64,000 nucleotides of DNA from Clostridium sp. D33t1_170424_F3 (GTDB lineage Bacteria; Bacillota; Clostridia; Oscillospirales; Acutalibacteraceae): positions 1 through 64,000 of the forward strand of contig NZ_JADPEG010000002.1 of NCBI RefSeq assembly GCF_015667585.1, read 5' to 3'. The notes beneath the pieces are model-generated. The model searched no databases. It saw nothing but the letters and a program-made list of their open reading frames with translations, and had not been told where the DNA came from. The position numbers and the translations under genes were made by a program. The first letter of the stretch is position 1. Each line of letters opens with the position of its first letter. This document shows positions 28,139-36,715 of this stretch, piece after piece.

Positions 28139-28525
28139 ATGACGATTACCGAAGTGAGCAAGCAATTTGACCTCTCCGCAGATACCCTGCGCTATTATGA
28201 ACGCATTGGACTGGTTCCCCCGGTACACCGCAACAAAAGCGGCGTTCGAAGCTATGAGGAGGAAGACTGCCGCTGGGTTGAATTTATCAAATGTATGCGG
28301 GGCGCTGGCATGCCGATCGAAGCACTGATCGAGTATGTCGCTTTGTTTCGGCAGGGCAGCGAAACCGTCCCCGCCCGAAAAGAGCTTTTAATTGAACAAC
28401 GGCGGCTGTTGGCGGAGCGTATTGCGGACATGCAGGCCGTGCTGGCCCGGCTGGACAAGAAAATTGACGGCTACGAGAATCACATGCTCAAGGCCGAGGA
28501 AAAGCTGAAAAAAGCCGATTTCTGA
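28139..28525 (+). CDS. MerR-family regulator, AdhR-like
   Basis: A 128-residue protein. The DNA-binding domain (MTITEVSKQFDLSADTLRYY, RIGLVPPVHRNKSGVR, WVEFIKCMRGAGMPIE) matches the AdhR/aldehyde- and redox-responsive MerR group, followed by a coiled-coil dimerisation helix (about 80-125). There is no separate effector domain. AGGAGG precedes the ATG by 6 nt. Regulators of this group usually sit beside an oxidoreductase; none is adjacent here, so the likely visible target is its own promoter. Confidence 0.88.
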   Translation: MTITEVSKQFDLSADTLRYYERIGLVPPVHRNKSGVRSYEEEDCRWVEFIKCMRGAGMPIEALIEYVALFRQGSETVPARKELLIEQRRLLAERIADMQAVLARLDKKIDGYENHMLKAEEKLKKADF

Positions 28526-28582
28526 ACATGCCGGCACAGGATTCTGTCTCCGTACGGAACAAGCATAAGATAAAACATAAGG

Positions 28583-28616
28583 CCGCGGCGCATCCTGAAA
28601 AAGTGCGCCGCGGTCT
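28583..28616 (+). terminator. Terminator after the AdhR-like gene
   Basis: CCGCGGCGCA (28583-28592) pairs with TGCGCCGCGG (28604-28613), followed by TCTT. It lies between convergent genes. Confidence 0.65.
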
Positions 28617-28655
28617 TATCATGCATTGTTACTTTATAAAGCCCCTTCATGCCAG

Positions 28656-29132
28656 TCAAATCCGCGTGAACAGGTACAGCCTGTTTTCCTCATCATATTG
28701 AAAACCCGCGGAAAGCAGCGTGTTGCAGGAAGCCTGATTTTCCACCTCAGGCTGCACGATTACACGCTGTGCGTCAGGTTCTTGGAAAATCGCTGTCAGC
28801 AGCGCTTTTACCAGGCTGGTTCCCAACCCCTTCTTTAAGCACGCCCGTTCGCCAATAAGATAATCCATGCTGTAGGTACCGCCTGTTTCTATTGCTCCGT
28901 GCCAATCCTCACCGCTCTTTTCATACGCATAGTACTGGCCGAATCCAATATCCGCGCCGTTATATACAGCAATAAAGTGATGAATAAAACGGAACGCATC
29001 GTTGCGCTGCCGCACCTCATCCATCCACTCCAAAGGCTGCTCATACCATTGCGCCACATAATCCTGATGCAGCCATTGCTCAAATGGAAGGATATCCGTA
29101 TCTTTGAATGCTCTCAACTGAATCTGTTTCAT
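28656..29132 (-). CDS. GNAT family N-acetyltransferase
   Basis: A protein of about 158 residues with the GNAT fold. MKQIQLRAFKDTDILPFEQWL opens it, YSMDYLIGERACLKKGLGTSLV is the acetyl-CoA pyrophosphate-binding region, and IVQPEVENQASCNTLLSAGFQ is the C-terminal motif. The shape is close to AAC(6')-like Acetyltransf_8 proteins, so an aminoglycoside or small amine could be the substrate, but this is not proven. The start may be ATG 29132 or GTG 29138. Confidence 0.85.
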   Translation of the reverse strand: MKQIQLRAFKDTDILPFEQWLHQDYVAQWYEQPLEWMDEVRQRNDAFRFIHHFIAVYNGADIGFGQYYAYEKSGEDWHGAIETGGTYSMDYLIGERACLKKGLGTSLVKALLTAIFQEPDAQRVIVQPEVENQASCNTLLSAGFQYDEENRLYLFTRI

Positions 29133-29174
29133 ACGCACCTCATTCCTTTATACCAATGGACCCATTTTGCAACG

Positions 29175-30989
29175 CTAAAAAGAGAAGGTGTTTTTCCCCT
29201 CCTTTTTTGCATGGTACATCGCATGATCTGCTGCGCGGAACAAATCTTCATACTCGGTGTAGTCTCCCGGCCATGCGGCAATGCCAATGCTGCAGGAAAC
29301 AGGGCAGCTTCCTTCCCACAAATCGCTGAGCGCACGAATCTTTTCCAGGATGCGCTGCGCCCGATCCGTCGCTACACTCTGATCGTCGGAACCTGTCATA
29401 AAGGCTACAAACTCATCGCCGCCGGCACGTCCCAGAATATCGCTCTCTTCGCGGAATACCGAACACAGTACCGTCCCAATCCGCGCAAGCAACCGGTCTC
29501 CCTCTGCATGGCCGCGGCGGTCATTTACCTGCTTAAAGTTGTCAATATCAATCATATAGAGAAAACCTCTGGATCGCTCTTTTCGCAAATACAGGCGGAT
29601 CTGGTTTTCCACTGTAGCTTTGTTATAAAGTCCGGTCAGCGAATCCCGTTCCGATTTTTCAAGCAAAATAAGCTCCCGCTCCTTTTGACTATTGATATCC
29701 ACCAGCTTTCCCATTGCTAAAAGCGGCCTTTTCTTTTTATCATAAAAGGTCTGATATTGGCAGAGGCACCAAAAATACGTGTTGTTCAACCCCATCATAC
29801 GAAGCTCCTGGCTGCAAATTTCGCCCTCAGGCAGTGGGTTCTCCAGCTGCCATGCTACGCGCTTTCGATCGTCAGGATGCAATATTTCCACAGAAGACTC
29901 GTTTCCGCCGCAAATTCGCAGACTGGACAGCGGCAACAATTTTTGCGCGTTAGAGGTAAATTCCCAAATTTGATCTTTATAAAAATATTGAAACAGCACC
30001 GTGTCGGAGAACTTTGCCAGAACCGCGTAACGCTCGTGCTCCAGATGCAGCTTCTTTTTCTGCCGTTGCACCGTCCAGAAAAACGCCAGTCCCGCCGCTA
30101 TGGTCAGCAGAATGAGAAACACGCCCATTTCCACCGTATACTGCATAATGACTTTTGAATGACGGGAAACATTTTCGGCGCTTGTAATGTTCACAATATG
30201 CCAGTCGTTATAGCCCAAAGAGACAGTGGAAATGTAGATATAGCTTTGATCCTCCAATTGAAATTTACAGGTTGTATTCTGATTTTGCTTCAACATCTCC
30301 CGAACGGAATCCTGATCCTCCTGTTCCGTCAGATACGGACGCATAGCTGTGTACAGATTATTGGGAAGCGGCTCCGATATTTCCACAAAATCGCCGTTCC
30401 CTTTTACCAGGTAGCTTTGCACCGATTCCCTGAAATAACCGGTCTGCAGCGTCTGGACCAGCTTCTCCGCCTGCACCAGACTCCTCAAAACGCCTGCCAC
30501 CTCTCCGTTTTTGTATACCGGAACCGCGATGCTGAAATAGTACTTTTCCCCCATGCGTTTGGAAAACCGCACGTTTGAAACCACCGATTTTCCACGTGAC
30601 AGAAGATCGTAAGTCTGCCAGTCCTCCGGACGGACGCCCGAATCGTTTAAACCGCTGAACAACTCGCTCAAGGACGCATACGTCACCTGATAGCGCGCCT
30701 GTTTTTCCCCAATGGCCCGCAGATAATTTGCCAGCCACGGACCTTCCGGATCGATTTCCGTAGAATCCACCATGACAGCGATCGCTTCCAACGTGCCTTT
30801 GATATCCACTATCATTCCCTGAATTTCCGTTCTTTGCCCCTCTGCGTATGCTGTCAGATTTTCCTCGATTAACTGATCAAACTCCTCATCGAGCTGTGTA
30901 CGATACTGTACAAACGAGACAATGATCAACAGGGAAATGAGTATAAAACACAAAAGAAGGAAGACAATGACCCGTTTACTCCACTTCAT
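29175..30989 (-). CDS. Membrane diguanylate cyclase (extracellular sensor, PAS-like, GGDEF)
   Basis: A 604-residue protein. Membrane segments at about 8-28 and 290-312 flank an extracytoplasmic sensor of about 260 residues, probably Cache-like. A PAS-like segment (about 325-430) and a C-terminal GGDEF domain follow. The active-site motif GRAGGDEF is intact, so synthesis of c-di-GMP is expected. The RxxD inhibitory site is EESD here, so product inhibition may be absent. The start at 30989 is chosen because AAGGA sits at proper distance; an ATG at 31001 has its site too close. Confidence 0.9.
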   Translation of the reverse strand: MKWSKRVIVFLLLCFILISLLIIVSFVQYRTQLDEEFDQLIEENLTAYAEGQRTEIQGMIVDIKGTLEAIAVMVDSTEIDPEGPWLANYLRAIGEKQARYQVTYASLSELFSGLNDSGVRPEDWQTYDLLSRGKSVVSNVRFSKRMGEKYYFSIAVPVYKNGEVAGVLRSLVQAEKLVQTLQTGYFRESVQSYLVKGNGDFVEISEPLPNNLYTAMRPYLTEQEDQDSVREMLKQNQNTTCKFQLEDQSYIYISTVSLGYNDWHIVNITSAENVSRHSKVIMQYTVEMGVFLILLTIAAGLAFFWTVQRQKKKLHLEHERYAVLAKFSDTVLFQYFYKDQIWEFTSNAQKLLPLSSLRICGGNESSVEILHPDDRKRVAWQLENPLPEGEICSQELRMMGLNNTYFWCLCQYQTFYDKKKRPLLAMGKLVDINSQKERELILLEKSERDSLTGLYNKATVENQIRLYLRKERSRGFLYMIDIDNFKQVNDRRGHAEGDRLLARIGTVLCSVFREESDILGRAGGDEFVAFMTGSDDQSVATDRAQRILEKIRALSDLWEGSCPVSCSIGIAAWPGDYTEYEDLFRAADHAMYHAKKEGKNTFSF

Positions 30990-31234
30990 CTTTTCCTTCA
31001 TCCTTACATTTGTTTAATATTTTTTAAATTATTATATAGGAATAAATCATGTAAGTGTGCAAAGAAAAGAATAAACCCTATATTTATATACAAAATTCCT
31101 ATTTTACGACAGGATTGTTTATACCATGAACGATTTTTTTCCAAATCAATAGACTGGACGTATACCGTTCCATTTCTCCTCTATCGTTGCATCTAAAAAA
31201 TTTGTTTTGTTCTCTCCTTCAAGCTGGCAAAAAC

Positions 31235-31280
31235 AAATAGGGAACACCGCTGAGCTGTCGCTCTGCAGCGTTCCCTATTT
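31235..31280. terminator. Hairpin between ruvX and the diguanylate cyclase gene
   Basis: AAATAGGGAAC (31235-31245) pairs with GTTCCCTATTT (31270-31280), with an inner CGCTG/CAGCG stem. The rest of 30990-31363 is AT-rich and shows no gene. The ruvX stop lies about 80 bp to the right, so it may end the pyrimidine operon transcript. Confidence 0.55.
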
Positions 31281-31363
31281 ATAAGAAACTGCTTTTTATA
31301 TTTTATTCCGGTTATCCCAGTAAACCATTCAATGGGCAGTAACGCTTTTTGTACAGCATGAAT

Positions 31364-31798
31364 TTATAAGTTCGGAGTATTTCCTTTGTTTCTGCGCCGC
31401 ATGAGGTAATCCTCCAAAATGATCGTTGCCGCGACCGCGTCCACCACAGCCTTTCGTTTTTTACCGCGCGTATCGGTCTCGTTCAAATATCCATGCGCAG
31501 TGATCGTTGTACCGCGTTCATCCTGTAAAGCAACCGGCAGTTTTGTCAATGCCCGCAACTGCTCCGCAAAAAGACGCGCACCCTGGGCGCTCTCCCCTTC
31601 GCTTCCATCCATGTTGCGCGGCAAGCCGACGACAAACTCTCCAACGCCATATGCTTTCGCCTTCTCCGCAATGGCAGCCGCCAGCTTTTCCCGGTTATAC
31701 TCCTGAATCACACCAGCCGGGGAGGCAAGGCGCTCTCCCTCGTCACAGACGGCAAGCCCGGTCCGCGCTTTCCCCAAATCAACCGCTAAAATCCTCAT
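31364..31798 (-). CDS. ruvX: Putative Holliday junction resolvase / pre-16S rRNA nuclease RuvX (YqgF)
   Basis: A 144-residue RNase H-like protein. VDLGKARTGLAVCD carries the first catalytic Asp, GLPRNMDGSEG and QDERGTT are family motifs, and VDAVAATIILEDYL closes the active site. YqgF matures 16S rRNA in E. coli and is called a resolvase elsewhere. The ATG at 31798 overlaps the stop of the upstream phosphatase gene (ATGA), so translation is coupled. It is the last gene of the pyrimidine operon. Confidence 0.9.
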   Translation of the reverse strand: MRILAVDLGKARTGLAVCDEGERLASPAGVIQEYNREKLAAAIAEKAKAYGVGEFVVGLPRNMDGSEGESAQGARLFAEQLRALTKLPVALQDERGTTITAHGYLNETDTRGKKRKAVVDAVAATIILEDYLMRRRNKGNTPNL

Positions 31799-32538
31799 CT
31801 TTTCCGCTCCAAATTCTCCCGCCTCCACCAGGTCTGCCTGGCAAAGACAGAGACATCCGGCGTCAAATGGGTCGCGTCATTTTGCAGGATCAAATGCGGA
31901 CTATTTTCCCGGTTAAAGTCAATGACGCTGATTGCAGTATTGTCGCACCAATCCACATCATTCAGCCGATCCAAAGGCCATCCCTTCGCGTGACAAAGCA
32001 TATTGCGAATGGCACAGCCATGGGACGCGATACAGGCGGTTTTCCCACGGTTCTCCCGTACAACCGCCAGAAGCGCTTCCCACACACGGTCGTACACCTG
32101 TCTCATGGACTCTCCGTTCGGCGCGATAAAATCCTGCGGCGCGGTATACCAGTTGCTGTCCTGCTCCGGCGCGACTTTTGGCAGCTCCGCCCACGGGAGC
32201 CCCTCATAATCGCCGCCGTCCAGCTCCATCAATCGCACATCCGTGTGGATGGGCAGGTTATGATAGCGGTTGACCGCCTCCGCCGTCCGGTAAGCGCGCT
32301 TGAGCGGGCTGGCATACAGCGCGTCGATCCGCATATTGCGGCACCGCAGGCCCAGCAATTCCAGCTGCTTCTCCCCGTTGCCGGATATTCCGCAGTCCGA
32401 GCTGCCTTGAAAAACACCCATTGTATTGCCCTCCGCCTCACAGTGGCGCACCAGCAATATGCGTGTCGCCTCCTCCGGCTTTGGCGGAATGGGCGTATGC
32501 CGCATCGGATCAGTTGTCACTTTCATCCCGTTTTCCAT
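31795..32538 (-). CDS. Histidine phosphatase family protein
   Basis: A 247-residue protein of the phosphoglycerate mutase-like superfamily. LLVRHCEAEGN carries the phospho-accepting His (the usual RHGE reads RHCE), followed by SPLKRAYRTAEAV and the second His in ASHGCAIRN. The start at 32538 follows AAAGGA; an in-frame ATG at 32568 would overlap pyrD and has no site. It lies between pyrD and ruvX in one operon. The substrate is unknown. Confidence 0.85.
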   Translation of the reverse strand: MENGMKVTTDPMRHTPIPPKPEEATRILLVRHCEAEGNTMGVFQGSSDCGISGNGEKQLELLGLRCRNMRIDALYASPLKRAYRTAEAVNRYHNLPIHTDVRLMELDGGDYEGLPWAELPKVAPEQDSNWYTAPQDFIAPNGESMRQVYDRVWEALLAVVRENRGKTACIASHGCAIRNMLCHAKGWPLDRLNDVDWCDNTAISVIDFNRENSPHLILQNDATHLTPDVSVFARQTWWRRENLERKR

Positions 32539-32557
32539 GCCAGGTCCTTTCTTTTTA

Positions 32558-33475
32558 TCAATTTCCATACGGGCACACCGCACCGGTCAGCTCTGTAACG
32601 GAGGCAATATGATTTTCATCCAGATAGCGGTTCAGCCCGTCCAGAATCTTCACCGGAGCGTATGGGTCCGTAAAGAGAGCCGTGCCGATCTGCAGTGCCG
32701 ATGCACCCGCAAGCAGCATTTCCACCGCGTCCTGCCAGGTGCTGATCCCGCCAAGACCCACCACAGGTACCTTGACCTTTTGCGCTGCCTGCCAGACCAT
32801 GCGCACCGCCACCGGGAATACCGCCGGGCCGGAAAGGCCGCCGGTATTATTGTGCAGAATCGGGCGGCGGGTACGGATGTCAATACGCATGCCGGTCAGC
32901 GTATTGATCAGAGAAATTGCGTCCGCGCCGCCGGCCTCCGCTGCTTTTGCGATCTCCCCAATATCTGCTACATTTGGGGACAGCTTGACTATCAGCGGCT
33001 TTTCACAGTACTTGCGCACCGCAGAAGTGATCTCCTCCACGCCCTGGCAGGAAGTGCCGAACTGCACCCCGCCCTGTTTGACATTGGGGCAGGAGATATT
33101 CAGCTCAACCATATCGACGCTGCTGGCAGAAAGCTTGTCCGCCATGCGGCAGTAATCCTGCTGCGTGTTGCCCGCAATGTTGGCGATGACGACTGTCCCC
33201 TGCTGCTTCAGCCAGGGCAGGTCCTTCTCAATAAAATGATCGACGCCGGGATTCTGCAATCCCACCGAATTGAGCATACCAGAGGGCGTTTCCGCGATAC
33301 GGGGCGGCGGATTGCCCGGACGCTCCATCAGCGTAATCCCCTTGCAGGAAATGCCTCCCAGCGTGGAAAGCGGATAAAACGCCTGGTATTCCCGCCCAAA
33401 GCCAAACGTGCCAGAGGCGGCAATCAGGGGATTCGCAAAATCCACCCCCGCAATCTTTACTCGTAAATCTGCCAT
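32558..33475 (-). CDS. pyrD: Dihydroorotate dehydrogenase B, catalytic subunit
   Basis: A 305-residue FMN TIM-barrel enzyme that oxidises dihydroorotate to orotate. SCKGITLMERPGNPPPR and NISCPNVKQGG (with the class 1 catalytic Cys) and NNTGGLSGPA identify class 1B. It works with the FAD and [2Fe-2S] subunit PyrK, which lies just upstream (16-bp gap). An AAGGGCGG-like site precedes the ATG. Confidence 0.95.
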   Translation of the reverse strand: MADLRVKIAGVDFANPLIAASGTFGFGREYQAFYPLSTLGGISCKGITLMERPGNPPPRIAETPSGMLNSVGLQNPGVDHFIEKDLPWLKQQGTVVIANIAGNTQQDYCRMADKLSASSVDMVELNISCPNVKQGGVQFGTSCQGVEEITSAVRKYCEKPLIVKLSPNVADIGEIAKAAEAGGADAISLINTLTGMRIDIRTRRPILHNNTGGLSGPAVFPVAVRMVWQAAQKVKVPVVGLGGISTWQDAVEMLLAGASALQIGTALFTDPYAPVKILDGLNRYLDENHIASVTELTGAVCPYGN

Positions 33476-33491
33476 ATTGTACCGCCCTTCC

Positions 33492-34253
33492 TCACTCTAA
33501 ACAAACTTCCTGATAGGGGAACACCGGCCCATCCTTACAGACGTGGCCGTAAATCTCCTTGCCGTCCCGATGCAGCTTACAGGCGCAGCCCAGGCAGGCG
33601 CCGATCCCGCAGGCCATGCGTTCTTCCAGAGAAATCTGGCACTCCACGCCGCGTTCCCGCGCAACTCTGCACACCGCTTTCAGCATGGGCATGGGACCGC
33701 AGGCATAGATCACGGAGAAGTCCAAATCCTGCAGGCAGTCCGTCACCATTCCATGGCGGCCCACCGTACCGTCGTCCGTCGCAATGCGGACGGCGCAGCC
33801 CAGAGCAGCAAAGTCATCCTGTAGAATCACTGCATCCTTGCTGCGAAAGCCCAGCACCGCCGTCGCGTTTGGGCCATAGGCCGCCGCAACGCCTAGCAGG
33901 GGCGGCACGCCGATTCCGCCGCCGATCAGCAGCGCTTTGCGGGAGATATCCCCCAGCTGAAACCCGTTTCCAAGCGGCGCCAGGATGTCCAGATCGTCGC
34001 CCTCGCTCTGTTCCGCCAGAATCTGTGTGCCCTCTCCCCGGATTTGATAGACAAAGCGCAGCGTTTCCTGTTCCCGGTCGATCCCACAGATGGAAATCGG
34101 ACGGCGAAGCGTTTTGCCCGGCACATAAATATGCGCAAACTGGCCGGCCTGTGCCGCCTGTGCGAATTCCGGGCTATGTACCGTCACATCAAAAATATCT
34201 GTTGCAATCTCCTGCTTCCGCAGGATCCTGCACTGCTTTACATCATATTTCAT
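33492..34253 (-). CDS. pyrK: Dihydroorotate dehydrogenase B, electron transfer subunit
   Basis: A 253-residue flavoprotein of the ferredoxin-NADP reductase fold. RPISICGID binds FAD, GGGIGVPPLLGVA binds NAD, and the C-terminus CGIGACLGCACK plus a later Cys (GHVCKDG) binds a [2Fe-2S] cluster. It passes electrons from dihydroorotate dehydrogenase to NAD+. The start overlaps the pyrF stop by ATGA. Confidence 0.95.
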   Translation of the reverse strand: MKYDVKQCRILRKQEIATDIFDVTVHSPEFAQAAQAGQFAHIYVPGKTLRRPISICGIDREQETLRFVYQIRGEGTQILAEQSEGDDLDILAPLGNGFQLGDISRKALLIGGGIGVPPLLGVAAAYGPNATAVLGFRSKDAVILQDDFAALGCAVRIATDDGTVGRHGMVTDCLQDLDFSVIYACGPMPMLKAVCRVARERGVECQISLEERMACGIGACLGCACKLHRDGKEIYGHVCKDGPVFPYQEVCLE

Positions 34254-35182
34254 AGCTGAATCGTTCCAATCTCACCGATAATTTCATCGCGCATCCGTAC
34301 CGCTTCTGCGGCCGCGGCCTTGGCAAAATCCGCTTCCGGCGCGTTCTGCTTCTGCCAGGCACACAGGATGGAACGGGAGGCGTTGATAATCGCACCGCAG
34401 CCGTTGGCGTCAAACGCCGGGGCAACGTCCTTCGCGCCGCCTCCCTGTGCACCGTAACCCGGCACCAGGAAAAAGGTGTGCGGCAGAGCCGTGCGAAGTT
34501 CCTTCAGCTGCTCCGGATACGTCGCACCGACCACCGCGCCCACACCGGAATATCCGTGCGCGCCGGGAAGCTGTTCGCCCCAGGATTCGCACAGCGCTCC
34601 CATGGTGGCATACAGCGTCTTGCCGTCGTCAAATGTACGGTTCTGCAGCTCACCGGAGGAAGGATTGGAGGTTTTTACCAGAATAAAAATGCCCCTGTCC
34701 TGTTCTTTGCAGATGGAAAGCAAGGGATTTACACCATCGGAACCGAGATAGCCGTTTACAGTGAGCGCATCGCCGTTAAACGGGACGCAGCATTCGCCCT
34801 CTACATCCACTGTACCGAGATGCGCCGCAGCATACGCTTCCATTGTGGTGCCGATGTCGTTGCGCTTGCCGTCGGTGATGACAAACATGCCCTTTTCACG
34901 CGCATACGCGATGGTATCGTGCAGGGTTTTTACTCCCTGCCAGCCGTACATCTCATAGTACGCGCACTGCGGCTTAACCGCGGGAACGATGCCGCACAAC
35001 GCATCGATCAATCCCTTATTATACTCCAGAATGGCGGCGGCGGCGCCGTCCAGATTCTTGCCGTGCTGTGCAAACGCTTTCTCTTTTATATAGGACGGGA
35101 TGTACGCCAGCTTTGGGTCCAGGCCCGCCACCGTAGGGTTCTGCATCTCTGCAATTTTCTCAATCAATCTGTCAAAAGACAT
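34250..35182 (-). CDS. pyrF: Orotidine 5'-phosphate decarboxylase (type 2)
   Basis: A 310-residue enzyme making UMP from OMP. VITDGKRNDIGTT holds the catalytic Lys/Asp set, and the longer length with LVKTSNPSSGELQ and FLVPGYGAQGG marks the type 2 group. The start at 35182 has GGAGG at 7 nt; ATG 35188 is closer to the site. It follows pyrC by about 70 bp that contain a small hairpin (CTGCCGTT/AACGGCAG, 35215-35232) without a T-tract. Confidence 0.95.
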   Translation of the reverse strand: MSFDRLIEKIAEMQNPTVAGLDPKLAYIPSYIKEKAFAQHGKNLDGAAAAILEYNKGLIDALCGIVPAVKPQCAYYEMYGWQGVKTLHDTIAYAREKGMFVITDGKRNDIGTTMEAYAAAHLGTVDVEGECCVPFNGDALTVNGYLGSDGVNPLLSICKEQDRGIFILVKTSNPSSGELQNRTFDDGKTLYATMGALCESWGEQLPGAHGYSGVGAVVGATYPEQLKELRTALPHTFFLVPGYGAQGGGAKDVAPAFDANGCGAIINASRSILCAWQKQNAPEADFAKAAAAEAVRMRDEIIGEIGTIQL

Positions 35183-35251
35183 TTTCATTCCTCCAAAGCA
35201 ATTATTTTAGACCTGCCGTTCGCAGAAACGGCAGACCGCCACATCATTTTA

Positions 35252-36526
35252 TCAGGTATCGCAGTACACGATTTTCCCTCTGCAAATGGTATATTTGACC
35301 TTACCGGTCAAAGTGCGGCCTTTAAAGACCGCGTTACGGCTCTTTCCGTGGAGCTGATCTGGATTCACGGTCCACTTTTCTTTCTCATCAAACAGGACCA
35401 AATCCGCAGACTGCCCCGCCAAAAGCGCTCCCGCCGGGATATTCAACAGCTGTGCGGGCGCTGCGCTCATCAACCGCAGCAGTTCGCCGAGCGTCAACAG
35501 GCCCGGCTGTACCAAATAGGTAATTCCAGCCGCCAACGACGTCTCCATGCCGATACTCCCGTTTGGAGCAGAGGCAAAATCAGCTTTTTCCTGGGGCGTA
35601 TGCGGCGCGTGGTCTGTCGCAATCGCATCGATGGTGCCGTCCTGCAACCCTTCAATGACTGCCTGCCGGTCGCGCTCCGTGCGCAGAGGAGGACTCATCC
35701 GGTAATCGGCGTCTTTTGCGCGCAGCAGCTCGTTCGTCAGGCTGAAATAGTGCGGCGCTGTCTCCGCCGTCACCCGTACACCGCGGCGCTTGGCATCGCG
35801 GATCATGGCGATGGAAATGCGGGAGCTGACATGGCAGATATGAATCGGCACGCCGTAGGCTTCCGCCAAAGCGATTTCCCTTGCGGTACCGCAATCCTCC
35901 GCCGAAGCCGGTACGCCCGGAATTCCCAGCTCTTTGGAGACAGCGCCTTCGTGCATCAGGCCTCCCTTTGAAAGGAACAAATCCTCGCAATGGGAAACTA
36001 TACGCAGCCCCAACCCGGGCGCCGCCTGCATGGCCTGTGCCATCAGACGGGAATCTACCACCGGGCGTCCGTCGTCACTTAACGCGATGGCTCCCGCCTC
36101 TTTCAACGCAGCCAGATCGTTCAGCTGCCCGCTCTGCAGTCCCTGCGTAATCGCAGCGGCAACATAAACGCGCGCGTCCGCCTGGTCCGCCTTTTCTAAA
36201 ATATAGCGCACTGTATCCGGCGTATCGATCGTCGGTCTTGTATTCGGCATGCAGAGCAGGCTGGTCACACCGCCTGCCGCCGCCGCTTTACAGCCTGTCA
36301 AAATATCTTCTTTTTCTGTAAATCCGGGATCCCGCAGGTGAACGTGCATATCCACCAATCCAGGCGCTGCAACCAAGCCGTCCGCTTGAAGCTTTTTTGC
36401 ATCCGGACAGTCAATTCTTTTGCCAACCGCGGTGATCTTTCCGTTTTCAATCAGGATATCGCCTGTTTCATCCCGCCCATTCACAGAATCGAGAATTCGT
36501 GCCGTTTGTATCAGCAGCTTTTCCAA
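35252..36526 (-). CDS. pyrC: Dihydroorotase
   Basis: A 424-residue amidohydrolase cyclising carbamoyl aspartate to dihydroorotate. Metal-binding HVHLRDPGFTEKEDI, SHCED, HICHVSS and ATDHAPHT are all present. The best start is TTG at 36526 with AGGAGG 6 nt ahead; the in-frame ATG at 36550 lacks a site. It is the first gene of the operon pyrC-pyrF-pyrK-pyrD-phosphatase-ruvX. pyrB, carA/B and pyrE are absent here. Its leader contains one copy of the hairpin repeat family and a promoter-like -10 box. Confidence 0.95.
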   Translation of the reverse strand: MEKLLIQTARILDSVNGRDETGDILIENGKITAVGKRIDCPDAKKLQADGLVAAPGLVDMHVHLRDPGFTEKEDILTGCKAAAAGGVTSLLCMPNTRPTIDTPDTVRYILEKADQADARVYVAAAITQGLQSGQLNDLAALKEAGAIALSDDGRPVVDSRLMAQAMQAAPGLGLRIVSHCEDLFLSKGGLMHEGAVSKELGIPGVPASAEDCGTAREIALAEAYGVPIHICHVSSRISIAMIRDAKRRGVRVTAETAPHYFSLTNELLRAKDADYRMSPPLRTERDRQAVIEGLQDGTIDAIATDHAPHTPQEKADFASAPNGSIGMETSLAAGITYLVQPGLLTLGELLRLMSAAPAQLLNIPAGALLAGQSADLVLFDEKEKWTVNPDQLHGKSRNAVFKGRTLTGKVKYTICRGKIVYCDT

Positions 36527-36610
36527 AGCGCACCTCCTAAAAGCATTCATATTTTTGAATTTACCTTATAAAAAAGGCAAAGCCTCTACCATAACAGTAT
36601 CCTGTTTTCA

Positions 36611-36665
36611 CAAGCACCAATCGGAAGCTCTGCCTCCGGTTATACCATTGAAGTTATTATAACAT
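36611..36665 (-). repeat. Hairpin-repeat copy in the pyrC leader
   Basis: On the minus strand this stretch begins TATAATAACTTCAATGG and contains inner arms GGAGGC and GCTTCC around AGA, flanked by outer arms CAAT and ATTG. It aligns with the array units, with the outer stem replaced by other pairing bases. The TATAAT acts as a plausible -10 for pyrC, with TTGCAC 15 bp upstream. Downstream lies GGCTTTGCC with six T residues, which could be a weak attenuator. Confidence 0.65.
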
Positions 36666-36715
36666 ATCCATGAACGGTGCAACAGTCCAAGCGTTGAAAA
36701 CGATTTATACGCACA

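Noticed and set aside
36551-36700. PyrR-binding attenuator ahead of pyrC
   Set aside because: The conserved PyrR loop sequence was not found; the hairpin present belongs to the repeat family instead.
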